Below the pieces are notes generated by a model. That model saw nothing but the letters and a program-made list of their open reading frames with translations. It ran no database searches and was not told the DNA's origin. Of a stretch of DNA of 64,000 bases, positions 37,311 through 48,799 are shown in pieces. Position numbers and translations under genes: made by a program. Source of the stretch: Acanthosoma haemorrhoidale (lineage: Eukaryota > Arthropoda > Insecta > Hemiptera > Acanthosomatidae); contig OV884015.1 of NCBI GenBank assembly GCA_930367205.1, positions 81,148,841 to 81,212,840 on the forward strand, given 5' to 3'. Numbering within the stretch: the stretch's first letter is position 1; the number at the start of each line of letters is the position of its first letter.

Positions 37311-37947
37311 TATCGCACTTGCTAACTTCACCTAACCTGTCACTTCGTCTTAAATTGATGATATATAAATGTGTCCTCCGGCCAGCTCTGCTGTACGGTG
37401 CCCCGCTATTTACCCACTTGACTGACAATACAGCCAAATGTCTCCAACACTTCCAGAATGGAATCATGCGAAAAGTGGTCCGACAAGAGGTATGTCGAGA
37501 GGTTGAAGAACGCTGACCTGCACCCGTTGCTTGGTGTGCCGTCGGTGGGTGAGTTCATCTGCCGGAGACACATTAAGTTTTTTGACTCATTGCAGCACCT
37601 GACAAATCCAGTGTTTAACACTATGACCCCACCACCCCTCCCGCATCGATGGCAACAGACTGTCGGGGAAAAATTAGGATAAGAATTAGTATGTAAGTTA
37701 GTTTTAAGGTTGATCAAAAAGGTGAGCCCCATCACCTTATTAGTCAGTTCAGTCAAGTCATGTAGAATGTGTATCATTATACTTGTTTATTCATTATATA
37801 ATTTCTATAAAATAACAAAGCCTGTATATAATGTAGTGATGCTACAGGAAATACAAAATAATTTGTAAATAGATTCGCCAGAGGATCTATAATTATATAT
37901 AATTATCTGTAAATTAAAAGGGGCTATGAAGGGAAAAAAAAAAAAAA
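37258..37947 (+). mobile_element. Jockey-like LINE, 3' copy with ORF2 end, UTR and poly(A)
   Basis: The best-preserved 3' copy. ORF2 text runs from FSNKIEKVRQRSYRL through LMIYKCVLRPALLYGAPLF. A frameshift near 37490 moves the rest to another frame, RLKNADLHPLLGVPSVGEFI then FFDSLQHLTNPVFNTM. The 3' UTR follows from about 37690 with GGTGAGCCCCATCACCTTAT, GATGCTACAGGAAATAC and AAAAGGGGCTATGAAGGG, and the A-tail is at 37934-37947. The protein side is the region after the reverse transcriptase domain, so the copy cannot move by itself. Confidence 0.88.
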
Positions 37948-37975
37948 TGTCCATTTATTTTAGACTCGGAACTTC

Positions 37976-38134
37976 TTGTTTATTCATTATATAATTTCTA
38001 TAAAATAACAAAACCTGTATATAATGTAGTGATGCTACAGGAAATACAAAATAAATTGTAAATAGATTCACCTGAGGATCTATAATTCTATATAATTATC
38101 TGGAATTTTAAAGGGGCTATGGAGAAAAAAAAAA
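37976..38134 (+). mobile_element. Jockey-like LINE, second 3' UTR in tandem
   Basis: A shorter copy of the same 3' UTR in the same orientation, starting at cttgtttattc, containing the GATGCTACAGGAAATAC block and ending with an A-run at 38125-38134. Confidence 0.85.
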
Positions 38135-38181
38135 TGTCCATTTATTCGCTGTATTAATAACAAGGGCGATATGAAGGGGAA

Positions 38182-38600
38182 AAAAAGTCCATTTCTCTAC
38201 CTATTTTAGAAACAAAATAGAAAAAGTACAACACGAGTATTTCCAGCTTTCTGTCTTATTAACTGCACCAAACTTGTCGCTCCATCTCAAACTGATAATA
38301 TGTAAATGTGTCCTCTGGCCTTCTGTTATATGATGCCCCACTATATACTCACTTAACTGACAGTACAGCCAAAAGTCTCAAACAATTTCAGAGTGGTATC
38401 ATGAGAGAAGTGGTCAGACGTACCTCTCTGCAGAGGTTAAAGAACACTGACTTGCACCAGTGGTTTGGTGTGCCGTCGGTCAGTGACTTCATCCACTGGA
38501 GACACATCATATTTTTTGACTTGTTGCAGCACCTGACAAACCCAGTGTTTAACACTATGACCCTACCCACATCCCTCCATCGATGGATCCAACTTTATCA
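38182..38600 (+). pseudogene. Jockey-like LINE, third tandem fragment (ORF2 end)
   Basis: Same orientation again and more diverged. It begins in ORF2 just after an A-run (ccatttctctacctatttta) and reads through TAKSLKQFQSGIMREVVRRT, RLKNTDLHQWFGVPSVSDFI and HLTNPVFNTM. It ends before the 3' UTR. Loss of the tail suggests it is an older insertion cut by later events. Confidence 0.82.
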
Positions 38601-39110
38601 TGTCAGATTGACTGTATTATTTTAACAAGTGAAATTTGTTTTTACCCTCATGTTATTTTTAGGTTAATGTCCCAGAATAATTACTTTTTCATTAACTATA
38701 TACTGGTAAATAAAAAATGATTTCCAAGCAACTATTTCAAACCAAATCCTCACCCTTGAAACTGATCAGAAAAATAATCTGAAGTAATTTTTGGAATCTA
38801 AGTATGGTATCATCGCCCCTCTTTATTTATTACTACCTTTGTCCTATGACTTTGCCTGCGAGGAAATCTTACACAACGCTATTCTCATTGTGCCTGTCTA
38901 CAAGTTTATGTTCACTAACCAACCTCTAAAAGAATTACTATCTACGTTAACTAGATTTGAACCCAACCACAGTTAAGCTAGCACAATAGGTGAGATTCAG
39001 GTATTTGGCCAACTCACTACCATGGGTCCTACCAATAAGTCACATTATTCTCTTAATCTCTTGAACGATATTTATTATTTATTAATTTTCTATTAATGTT
39101 ATGTTTCAAG
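38601..39110. other. Upstream sequence of the Mp20-like gene
   Basis: AT-rich, presumably intron leading to the acceptor at 39110. No start exon found. Confidence 0.45.
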
Positions 39111-39192
39111 GTTGCTGGACGACGTGATCCTGCACAAGAAGCAGAAGCTCAACAATGGATCGAAACTATTATTGGAGAACGGTTTCCAGCAG
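39111..39192 (+). CDS. Mp20: Mp20-like exon, start of CH domain
   Basis: 82 nt after the acceptor TTTCAAG, entered at phase 0. It encodes VAGRRDPAQEAEAQQWIETI onward to FPA and leaves one base into a codon at GCAG|GTAATC. Confidence 0.88.
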
Positions 39193-42100
39193 GTAATCAA
39201 ACTGCAATATAAATAAAATAATGACAAAAATATATCATTAATTAAGTGTATCTAACTGTTTTGAATTTGCATTTAGTCATGATGTTATTATTTCAAAATC
39301 TCTCCCGTTTCCAATTTCTGTAAGTGTCATAAGTAAAAAAGACATGGCATAAGAAGGATTTTTTTTCAATGTACATTGCTTTGTATGTATTGCTGGTAGT
39401 AATGTTTAGTCTAAATTTTAATTATGTCTCTGACTTGTACATTTGTTAATACACTAATTTGTTTTTTGTTATTCTTTTATCATAAGCTTGCTTAAATACA
39501 TCAGTTATTTTAGGGATCTGACTGTATTTTTCTTTTCTTTTTTATGTTATTCATTGCATTTTGTTAGCTATTTTGTATTTATTTTTAATTTTAATTTTTA
39601 GTTTTTTTTTAATTATTGTTCAAACTACTATTCTCCTACTTTTATTGATGCCAGTCAGGTATGTGATCGAGTTTAGTATTGAAGACTGCTGTTGTACCAC
39701 CCCAAGCCTATTAAACAAGTTTTTAATTTCAACCCTTGAAATATTCTGATACCCATATATTGTTCTAAAATCTTCTTTTTTTTTTAATTGCCTTTTCCAT
39801 GTCCTTCATGGTTCTTCCCATGCCTCGATCTTCCAACAATGACAAGGTAGTGGGCCAACTCCACTCTCTTTAGCCAAAAATCTGTAGAAAAATGTTAATG
39901 CCTGTTTCTATGTTTCCAATTTCACCCTCCATTTTGACCTATGCTTCCTTGACAATGAGATCTACTGTCACTTTCTATCTAGCCTTCATCATTTACCAAG
40001 CCATAATCTTCTTCCTTACCATTCCTCACTCACTTACTCTCTGTTTTTTTACTACAGTACAAAACTATATACTCCCCAACAATTTCACCATATCCTTAGA
40101 AATTTATAAGATAATGCACATATCATTCAGTTTGTAATGTAATTGTTTTGTTCCCTTCAGCATATTCTGTGTAATTACTTTGAATTTAATGTGAGTGAAT
40201 CATTAATTTAAATGGCAAACCAGTTAAAAATTTACCACTAAGTGGGTTTAGTCAAAATATAGTCCAAGAAATGATTTCCATAATAAATTATGAAAGCAAT
40301 ATCTTTGCTTATACCAAATTGTTATTTAATATTTACTCTTGGCACATAAGTACTTAATACTGGAATACAATTTATACTTTTTAATTAAAATGTTCCTATA
40401 ATTTGTTTAGGGGTGCCATATGAACTAGCTCTTCGTGACGGAGTCATCCTATGTAGACTAATGAATACTCTAATGCCCGGATGTATCCAGAGAATCAATT
40501 TCTCAGGGGGAGACTACAAAATGATGGATAACATCAGCCAGTAAGTGATACTTGTTTCTAAAAATGATTTAGTTAAATTTTTTTAATTAGGCTGTCCTTA
40601 TTATAATGACTAGATTTATATTATTTTATTGAATGCATTTGAATTATTTCACAAAACAATTGGAAACTCTTCATGAAATAACAAATTATAGCACAATTGT
40701 GTGACAACTTGATATTGAAAGACACTTCTCTGGTTTGGGGGAAGGTTTTTAAATCATTCTTTATATTGATTTTTTTTTTTCTTGCCCCCTTGGTTTTTTT
40801 TTTAATGAGAAACTTATGAAACATTAAAAGTTTACAAATATATATAATGGTACTACTATGTTTCATTTACTTTAGCAAGGCTACATTTTATGTGGCATGA
40901 TTATGAATAAATAGGTTGACTTTATATGAAAGCAATATGAGTCCAGGATAAGTGATGGGGCTCATCTTTTTATTTTATTGACCTTTTACTAACCTGTTTG
41001 TTAATATTAATGGATTTATGGCATCCCTTATTAATAATTATTTAATAGTGATATTATTAATAGAACGCAAAGATATTTTATGTCCTATTGGCTCCTAATC
41101 CCCCAAGGCTACTCCTGAAAATAAATAACATAACTATGATTTGACCACATCACTTCAATATAAGTAATAATCAGTCAAAAACATTCTATTTTACTTTAGC
41201 AGAACGTTTGGCTTTTTGTGAATTGCAATGGTACTGGTTTTTTATAGAAAAATGATATGTATTCTGTTACTGGCATAGATAATTCCTACAAACTCCCTAT
41301 AATGCATATTGGTGCTACTACCTATGAGCTGGGTATTGAACTAAAAAGACCTCCTGTCACTTGCTGTAATCCTAGCCCTCAAACCACTGCTACTAACTAA
41401 ACTGTGGAGCACGCCAACGCCAATTTATGGCATCCCGTTTTAATATTTTAATGATTGTTTAACAGTGATATTTGTAATAAAACGCAAAAGATTTTATGTC
41501 CTATTGGCCCCTAATCACCCAAGGCTACTCCTGAAATTAAATAACATAACTAACTCTCATCTTACTGTTGTAGTATAATTATAGTATAATACTGTGTCCT
41601 TTCAAATTCCTGAGTGCTACCCTTCCAATTCCATCTTGTATTATATTCTGTCATCCTTGCTTGCATTGCTTCTTAAGTTAACTTTGCTCTGCCGGAACAA
41701 ACGGAAAAAAAAAAAAAAATCCTAAATGAGAAATCTGTAACCCTCCATTATTTCTTCTATAATTAAGCTCAAAAGTAAGTAATCTAGCCTTACTACCGTT
41801 AATTACCCACACAATAAAAATACATGAGCTTGGTGCGTAGCACCTCCTCCGAGGTGCTGTAATCCTGTTTTTCAAACCACTGTTAAAGCTGTGTCAAACC
41901 ACGCAAAGACAGGGTACATAATCAAAAAAAGGATTAGTCAATTTGAACAATATAAATTGTTTGGCATGACTTCATGATATACAAAATAGTGAACTGATAA
42001 GAAGCCAAGTTTTTTTGTTAACTTAGCCAACTATTCACTATTCCAAACTTCCATTTATTTACTCTTCGCTGATACACAAATCATCATTCGTAGTTACGAT

Positions 42101-44523
42101 ATGGTTATGGGAAATGTTTTAGTGAAATCGGCTAATAATGGGTCAATAAAAAATCAACTCGTTTTATTTCTATTATACTTTTCATTATTATATTGTCAGT
42201 TTTCTCGCTTTTATATAAATGAAATTCTGGAAATACAGGCAATCTTCTAATTCGCGGAATCCCATTTTCATCTTTCAGCTTTTGTATCATTACATATCAA
42301 TAAATACATCATATGGTATTGATAAAAATCAAAGAAACAACTCAATATGAAGAACAGAATAAAAACAATCATCAGTGTTAAAGCTAGGATTTTATAAAGG
42401 GGAAGGGGGAATGTTAAAAAATCTAGTTAAATATCTGAACGTAGCCAGTAGTATTTATATTATTAACCCCACTAGTTTAAATTTTAATATTTGTTAACTA
42501 ACCAATAATTGTTACAAATTATGTTACATGCTGTTTGTTTTTGTATAGATAATTTAATAGATCGATAATTTTGCCCGTCCAAAAAAATTTTATTAGTGCA
42601 AAGGCCCCTTTCCATTGCACTACACGATCATTGTCAAGTGCTATTACGAACAAATAATATATGATGTACTACGCTCAAGATTAAAGCACGTAGTTTCCAG
42701 TAAAAGCCTAAACCGAAAATGGACAAGGCGTGAACTAAAGAAAGGAAACAAACAGCATCGAGAACGAATGCGTTACTGGGAAATGTATACTCGTAACCCA
42801 AGGAAGAAGACCGTTGAAATAGCGTGTTCCATAGTTGGCCGAAGAAAAAAAAACATGGTGTATTACCAAATGTGACAGATGTTAGACAATTGAAACCATT
42901 AATATAATAATAATATATTAAAACATTATAAGCAGATTATATCAAACTCACTGAAGTTCAAAATCAAACCATCTGCCTAAATCAACTACGTAAAATTGCA
43001 TAAAATTATCTCATGTCAATATTACAAGTTAAAAATTCTAAAAAAACAAAACAAATTATTATATATATTTTTTTTTAAATATTGTTTATAAATATCGCAT
43101 AAGCCTCTGAAATTAATAAATAAAATAACAGAACATAAAGTACAACTAAAAAAAGCTTGCTGAGAGCTCAGCTGATCAAGAAAGACTTCCTGTAAGGTGC
43201 TGTAATCCTGATCTCTCAAACCACTGCCACTAGACAGCTGAGCTGTCTTCAGATTTGATTGATGGGGATGGACAGGGTGGGGTTTTTTTTGGTTAGTAGG
43301 GGGAGTAAGGATAGTATTTTGTGTCACTCAACTTTTTTAAATGTCCTCTCCCTCCCCTTAACCACTGAGGAAAGATTCCCACAGCCTGGGGAAACCTACA
43401 AGGAGTTCAGCAATTGCTAAGAGTTAGATGGATGAAAAAATCTTTTTCCCTACCTAGTCTGCACCTCTTCTCCTTCCTCATCCTCCAAAAAACTGACTCT
43501 GTGTTAACACCCATAAAAATGTTAAATTTCCTATTACCTAAGTTTATTTTCAAACAGAGTTAACAAACAATTAATTGCTATGAAGAAATGAAAGAAAATT
43601 CATCAGACACAAAATATTTAATTGGAAAAAGTGGTCATTGAATGTAGTTTATTTTATTTAAGATATTAACAAATGCATTTAATATTTATCCATTTGACAG
43701 AAGACATCAATAGCTTTTGTTTTCAATTAATCTTGGAAATATGGTCTTCCTATAAGGGTTAGAAATAAAGTGGAGTAAGTGTAAATGAGTGCCCACTGGT
43801 AAGTTTTTAGAAAAGGCTGCTTGGATCTTTTTGAACATTCCAAGATTATTATTCCAACCTTCATTGTATCAATCAGTTCAGGTAGAATCTAAGGTTTTTG
43901 GTCTTTATATTTTATTTAGTATATTTATTTTTTATTTCGCAAAAAATCCTCATCCTTTGAAGAGATGTAAATCATTTATGAAATATACTTACATCATGAA
44001 CCTGAATTTCTTAAAATTCTCCAATTCTTTCAGATTTCAGAAAGCTTGCATTAAATATGGATTGGCTGATGTTGACCTCTTCCAGACAGTAGATCTTTTT
44101 GAATCAAAGAATATTGCTACAGTCACAATGACTATTTTCGCAATCGGGAGAACTGTAAGTCAAATCTATAATATCAATGCTAAGAACAAAATATACAGTT
44201 TTTTACTACCTGATTATTATCTATTTCCAATGTTTTTGCAAGAGGGTTCTTGCATTATTGCCAAAGTAATATTGTGAACATTTAATATTGGCAAGCTAAC
44301 TGAATTTTAATAATTATTCCGTATTTTTCAGTGTTACAAACATCCTGAATGGCGTGGTCCATGGTTGGGACCCAGGCCTTCAGAAGAAAACAAGCGGGAA
44401 TGGACTGAAGAGCAGCTTAGGGCAGGGGAATGTGTCATTGGCCTTCAAGCCGGTCAGAATAAGGGAGCAACCCAAGCAGGGCAAAATTTCGGAGCATCAC
44501 GCAAAATTTTACTGGGAAAATAA
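39111..44523 (+). CDS. Mp20: Muscle protein 20-like calponin family protein, N-terminal exon missing
   Basis: Four exons (39111-39192, 40411-40540, 44034-44154, 44332-44523) join in frame into 174 residues plus stop. A calponin-homology domain comes first: EAEAQQWIETIIGERFPAG, ELALRDGVILCRLMNTLMPG, MMDNISQFQKACIKYGLADV, then FQTVDLFESKNIATVTMTI and FAIGRTCYKHPEW. A single calponin-like repeat follows, GLQAGQNKGATQAGQNFGAS, ending KILLGK as in arthropod muscle protein 20. Drosophila Mp20 is 184 residues, so about 10 N-terminal residues (usually M-S-L-E-R-x-V-R-A-K) sit on an unseen upstream exon. Members bind actin in synchronous muscle. Every junction has GT-AG borders. Repeats and LINE pieces fill the introns and upstream region. 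A Tigger-like remnant lies about 320 bp after the stop. Confidence 0.93.
40411..40540 (+). CDS. Mp20: Mp20-like exon, middle of CH domain
   Basis: 130 nt between GTTTAG and GTAAGT. It encodes VPYELALRDGVILCRLMNTL and the GGDYKMMDNIS block, leaving two bases into a codon. Confidence 0.92.
40770..41000 (-). mobile_element. Diverged jockey-like LINE 3' UTR in Mp20-like intron
   Basis: A T-run with ttgcccccttgg (40780-40793) and, 150 bp later, gtgatggggctcatc (about 40942-40956) reproduce the ends of the family 3' UTR in minus orientation. The middle is poorly conserved. Confidence 0.5.
41012..41550. repeat. Direct repeat pair in Mp20-like intron
   Basis: Segments 41012-41135 and 41421-41550 are about 80-85% alike by eye, sharing atttatggcatccc at the start, ttttatgtcctattggc in the middle and aaggctactcctgaaa at the end. 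Spacing is about 410 bp, same orientation. They are degenerate copies of an unnamed repeat. Confidence 0.75.
41349..43240. repeat. Three dispersed copies of a GCTGTAATCCT repeat
   Basis: A motif of about 50 bp, gctgtaatcct followed by tcaaaccactg, occurs at 41349-41400, 41841-41890 and 43185-43240, always in the same orientation within the third Mp20-like intron. The family is unknown; one possibility is a short interspersed element. Confidence 0.65.
44034..44154 (+). CDS. Mp20: Mp20-like exon, end of CH domain
   Basis: 121 nt between TTTCAG and GTAAGT. It encodes FQKACIKYGLADVDLFQTVD and on to FAIGRT. Length and phases equal the transgelin-like exon at 15471-15591. Confidence 0.93.
44332..44523 (+). 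CDS. Mp20: Mp20-like last exon with calponin repeat
   Basis: 192 nt from acceptor TTTTTCAG to TAA at 44521-44523. It encodes CYKHPEWRGPWLGPRP, then EEQLRAGECVIGLQAG, then NKGATQAGQNFGASRKILLG and a final K. Confidence 0.93.
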   Translation, partial: CYKHPEWRGPWLGPRPSEENKREWTEEQLRAGECVIGLQAGQNKGATQAGQNFGASRKILLGK

Positions 44524-44839
44524 AACTTATGAGTACCAAGGCCAACTGAAAGGGGAAAAAATCTGTTACATAACCAATATTTTATGCTGTAAATGTTAGT
44601 TAGATTGTAAAATAACTCATATATAAAGATTTAATTTTTTTGTTTCATATGTATATGAGTAAAAACAAATGAGGTTCGTCAGTTATTTTATTGCAGTACC
44701 TGTAATTTATTTTCATTTGTAAATTATTCTAACATAAATTATATTATAAGATTCTAAAAAAATATGACTTTTTTTTCAAATGCCTTATATCCTAAATGCC
44801 TTATTATTGACTTACTGACTTAATGGAGAGAGATTTTCT
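44524..44839 (+). other. 3' UTR region of the Mp20-like gene
   Basis: AT-rich sequence directly after the stop codon. It probably includes the 3' UTR, but a polyadenylation site could not be chosen among several A-rich runs. Confidence 0.4.
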
Positions 44840-45583
44840 AGTGAGGTGGTGCTGAAAAATTTAAAAAGGACTTTGAACAATTTGTATTATCAGAAGAATT
44901 GGCACCCGATCAAATTTATAATGCTGACAAAACTGGGCTTTTTTACCAGATACTACCGAGCAAAAGGTTACCGAAGCTTGAAGATTTGTCTAAGGGCTAC
45001 AAGAAAATCAATAATGACTAAAGTAATAACTGATATGGCTTGTAGCAATGAATCAGGTAAACATAAGTTTCCTCTAGTCATCGTAGGGAAATCCAAGAAT
45101 TCCTGAGCGCTAAAAAATGTGAACCTCAATTTGTTGCCAGTGGTTTACCGACCCCCCAAAAATGTGCGAAGGAAAGTTTTGGTTTAAGAACTGATTTTTT
45201 TAATAAATTTTTTATCCAAGTTATAAAATTCTTAAAAGAAAAAAGTTTACCAGAAAATGCACTTTCACCAATCGTCAATGCTCCATCTCGTCCAGGAGAA
45301 AAATAACTTGTGAGTGGATGAATTAAAGTGAAATTTCTTCCATTGAATGTAACCCCACTGCTGCAACCTATGGCCTAGGGAGTCCTTGAAAATATCAAAA
45401 GAGTTTACCGAAAAGTGCTGCTTAGTAAAATAATCGAAGAGGAAGGGGAAAAATATGTGATTGATTTGTTGTCCACTCCAGCTGAACTAATAGTGACAAA
45501 GCAGTTGCGTGACTGTGCTTCATTCAAATGTCACTTGTGTTTGAAACAGAAGACAGTGGACCAATTCTTTGCTAAGAAATAGT
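44840..45583 (+). pseudogene. Decayed pogo/Tigger-type (jerky-like) DDE transposase
   Basis: Plus strand, several frames. It reads DFEQFVLSEELAPDQIYNAD then KTGLFYQILPSKRL, which holds the first catalytic aspartate block. After a frameshift come ITDMACSNESGKHKFPLVIV and GKSKN. Near 45270 is PIVNAPSRPG, where D-N-A-P-S-H-P is expected, so the second catalytic aspartate is gone. Near 45345-45390 is LPLNVTPLLQPMA*GVLENI, where the third aspartate is replaced and a stop follows. It then reads KRVYRKVLL and ends TVDQFFAKK. This is the DDE_1 (CENP-B/jerky/Tigger) type that inserts at TA. All three catalytic positions except the first are lost. Ends were not located. Confidence 0.82.
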
Positions 45584-45589
45584 TGTGAA

Positions 45590-48549
45590 TAGTTATTTTT
45601 ATATTTTTTAATCTTGTAAACAATAAGTATGTAATATGTAATTTTGTTACAAATATAGTTTTTTTATTAAAATAAATGGTAAGTCTGCTTATTTAAGGAT
45701 TTAGTTTTGCTTATGCCCATATTACCCAGATTATCTATTGTCTGATTACCTTTGGTCCCAGTTAGTCCTGATAAAGGAGGTCCTTTAGTAGATACTTTTC
45801 AGGACAATGAAAAGAATTTTTAAATAGTTAAATGCTAGATCACACAATTAAGACTTTTGTCACAGTTGCAAAAATGATTTTAATGGCTGTTTTGTAATAA
45901 CAGTCTAATAAAGTAGTAAAATATTACATTTTATGAATTGGGGTGATGAGGTTTTTGATTTGGTGGCCTACTTGACATGATAAGGAAATGTTTAAATTTT
46001 AATTGCTAGTAATTGATTAATAATTGGCTCTTCATTATTTTTTATGAGGTAGCTTTTATTTTTGTCATCTCAGATATTAAGAAAAACTTTCATGCAAAAC
46101 ATCATCCGTCTATATGAAACTGGGCGTGTAAAAAAACTTGTGAATACCCTTTTGATGATAGTTTCAAGGACTTTAGATAATTATACCCTGGTAGATATCA
46201 CATATTATCGATTGGGGCTCTGAATTCTTGAATTTGATACCCTCACAATCTTAGCCCAATTTTATAACTGTACAGGTTGCTAACAATTGTAAACTTGCAT
46301 TCATTGTCTCAAAATAACCTATTTTTGGAAATTTTGTGAACAGGTTTTTTTTTTTTTTGCTTTGTGCAATAAACATAATTCTAGTGTTTTCTTCAATTAT
46401 TTTTTTAGTTGTGATTTGTGAGTTATTAGGAATTCTTTCATTTATTTATTCTCAGAAATCCCTGCTTCCAATGTGATATCTAAAAAGTTAACAAACATTT
46501 CCCATGCTTTATTATTTGTTTATGGTTTTTAATAGTGATCAGTAGCAACATCTATACTGTTTGGCAGAGTTTATTACCATATTTAAAGGCTTAAATGTCC
46601 AGCTTAATTGACATCAAATGATATCCGTTGATAGGTTCAATATTAGGTGGCGCCACATGTAAGTGGCATATCATGTCTTGGATGGTCAAACCTTCCATAT
46701 ACCCTACCAGATATCATATATTATCAATTGGGGCACTGAATCGTTGAATGATAATTCTTGTCTGACCAGTAGCAACATCTATACTGTTTGTCAGAGTTTA
46801 AGACCATATTTAAAGGCTTAAATGTCCAGCTTAACTGTTTTTGACATCAAATGACATCCTTTGGTAGGTTCAATATTAGGTGGTGCTACTTGTAAGTGGC
46901 ATATCATGTCTTGATGGTCAAACCTTCATTTGAAACCAAACTTTGTGATAGTGACATCAGAGCTGCTCCTTTCTGTCCTATGTTGCTGGCCCACTTTGCT
47001 ATGAGATTAACCTTTTTATTTTTGTTTTCTTACTGCTGTAAAAGTAACAATAAAATGATGAAACCCCCCCCCCCCATTTGAAATAAGAGAAAATTTTCAT
47101 TTAGCCGAGCAGATGAGGTTTCATATTTTTTATTTATTTTAAGAACAGCTTCGGATGCCAGTGAATCAACCTGATTCATAATGGAAAAAATATAAATGAA
47201 TCTTCTGAGTGGTAGTGCCACAATACCTTCCTTGGGAAACTTTAGATCATAACAAGAAACTCATCGGATCAAAACAGGAACTGCCCAAAACATCCTCATA
47301 CTACCAATCCTCTTGACAATGACAGAGTCCATTTTCAGAAGCCATAAATATGTGGACAAAATAAAATCAGAACAATAAAAATACCGAACAGTATTTGTAA
47401 GTAGACAAACTTGATTGACCTACCATTTATTATTTACCTCATTACTTATCACTGAGAAAAAACACTTGAGAAGACAAACCCTTCTAAATTCCCGATAACT
47501 TGAAAATAGTTAACTTCAACTAGAAAGTCACTGTGATCAATTTTCACTTATTGAGTTTTGACTACACTTGTTTTAGGACACAGAACAGTAGCTGTAGTAG
47601 GAAATTGTGATACTTTTATTTTATAATTATTGTAATTAATTTTTATTTACATATTATGGAGTTAGTTTGACAAACAATAATTAACAATTTTTATTTAGGT
47701 AGTCATTTCAGAATAGGATATGTATTTTTAGGAAACTAATCAACACCTCTTGTAGGAAATGTCTCATTTGCAATGAAAAAACTTATTTGCTTTTTCAATG
47801 CAACTTTTGTGAAAAGTCATGTCCATAAAGTAAAATATAAAGCAGTTATTTTTGAAAATTAGGTAGTTAATTTTTTTTAAATAACTTCATTTCAAGAAAA
47901 ATAAACTAATAACATGGTTTAAATTTTAATAATTAACATAAAACACTTGAACTTCAGAGGACTTATGTCAGATCTTAAGCAGAGACATCATGTTTTTTTA
48001 TTTTCATATACTATTTTTATTTTATGAATATTATATATTTATGTGTAAACATCATTCATACTAATCACAATTTTAATTTTTGTTACCTGAGTATTATTAT
48101 AAATATTTTCAAATAGTTCAATATTATTGGTCACTACTTTGAAAAAATCATTTCTAAATTAGAAGTCAGTTTTAGATCACAGTTGCAAATTTGTATTCTC
48201 AGTTTATGCCTGAAATTGTTTCCAAAGTGAATAAAATTCTAAGTTTAAATTAGAGCCATCAGGTCAAGCTGATGGAGGGAAGACAGAATTTATTGGCCAA
48301 CAGTGACAGGATAATAATGTTATCTGTAGAATAAATGATTATAATAAGTATGCAATTTAACAAAAATGTGTGCTGACCCTAGCACACCACAGCAGATTCT
48401 ATATCGCAATTTTTATGCTTAATAAGTGAAAAAACAAAACTGTAAATTTAGAATCGATGGTCAGATAAAGAACTACCTGGTGGTAAAAATTATAACTGCT
48501 AAAGAAAGTACTTATTAAAGGCCATTTGTTTTAAGAGAACTCCAGACAA
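45590..48549. other. AT-rich stretch with tandem repeats
   Basis: No gene recognised. It contains the duplicated block at 46182-46927 and a C-run at 47065-47075. Confidence 0.4.
46182..46927. repeat. Two-module duplicated block
   Basis: Module A (cagtagcaacatctatactg to gatggtcaaaccttc) occurs at 46540-46695 and 46766-46927. Module B (ataccct, then agatatca, then attggggc and tgaat) occurs at 46182-46240 and 46698-46755. The order is B-A-B-A with about 90% identity in A by eye. This is a degraded tandem array. Confidence 0.8.
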
Positions 48550-48790
48550 ATTCTGTATATCCCCACCCGGCCCTCTTCAATGGTAGGAGACGCTGTAGGT
48601 TTAAGTTTGTAAGTTAATCCTTCAGTTTGTAAAACTGCAAGGTGAGCCCTGTCACTTGGTCCCTTTACACAGTATTTAATTTTTAACTATAATGAGAATT
48701 TAGTTTAGCTTTTAACCCTCTTATGCAGTACAAGGAGCCCATTATTTACTATTGTACATATTTTAGTTTTAATAAATAAATGAACAGTTG
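48550..48790 (+). mobile_element. Old jockey-like LINE 3' end
   Basis: Compared with the copy at 37.6-37.9 kb, the following match in order: ccccacccggccctc with tcaatgg, gtttgtaagttaat, and caaggtgagccctgtcactt (48640-48659). It ends in an A-rich run near 48798. It is an old copy or a sister family. Confidence 0.6.
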
Positions 48791-48799
48791 TTCATGGAA

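Noticed and set aside
42615..42875. 86-codon basic open frame in an Mp20-like intron
   Set aside because: Basic composition only, no family match, no splice context.
43789..44277. 162-codon open frame across the third Mp20-like exon
   Set aside because: Only the central 121 nt is exon; the flanks are intron read through.
44354..44599. 81-codon frame overlapping the last Mp20-like exon
   Set aside because: It is a shifted frame of the real exon.
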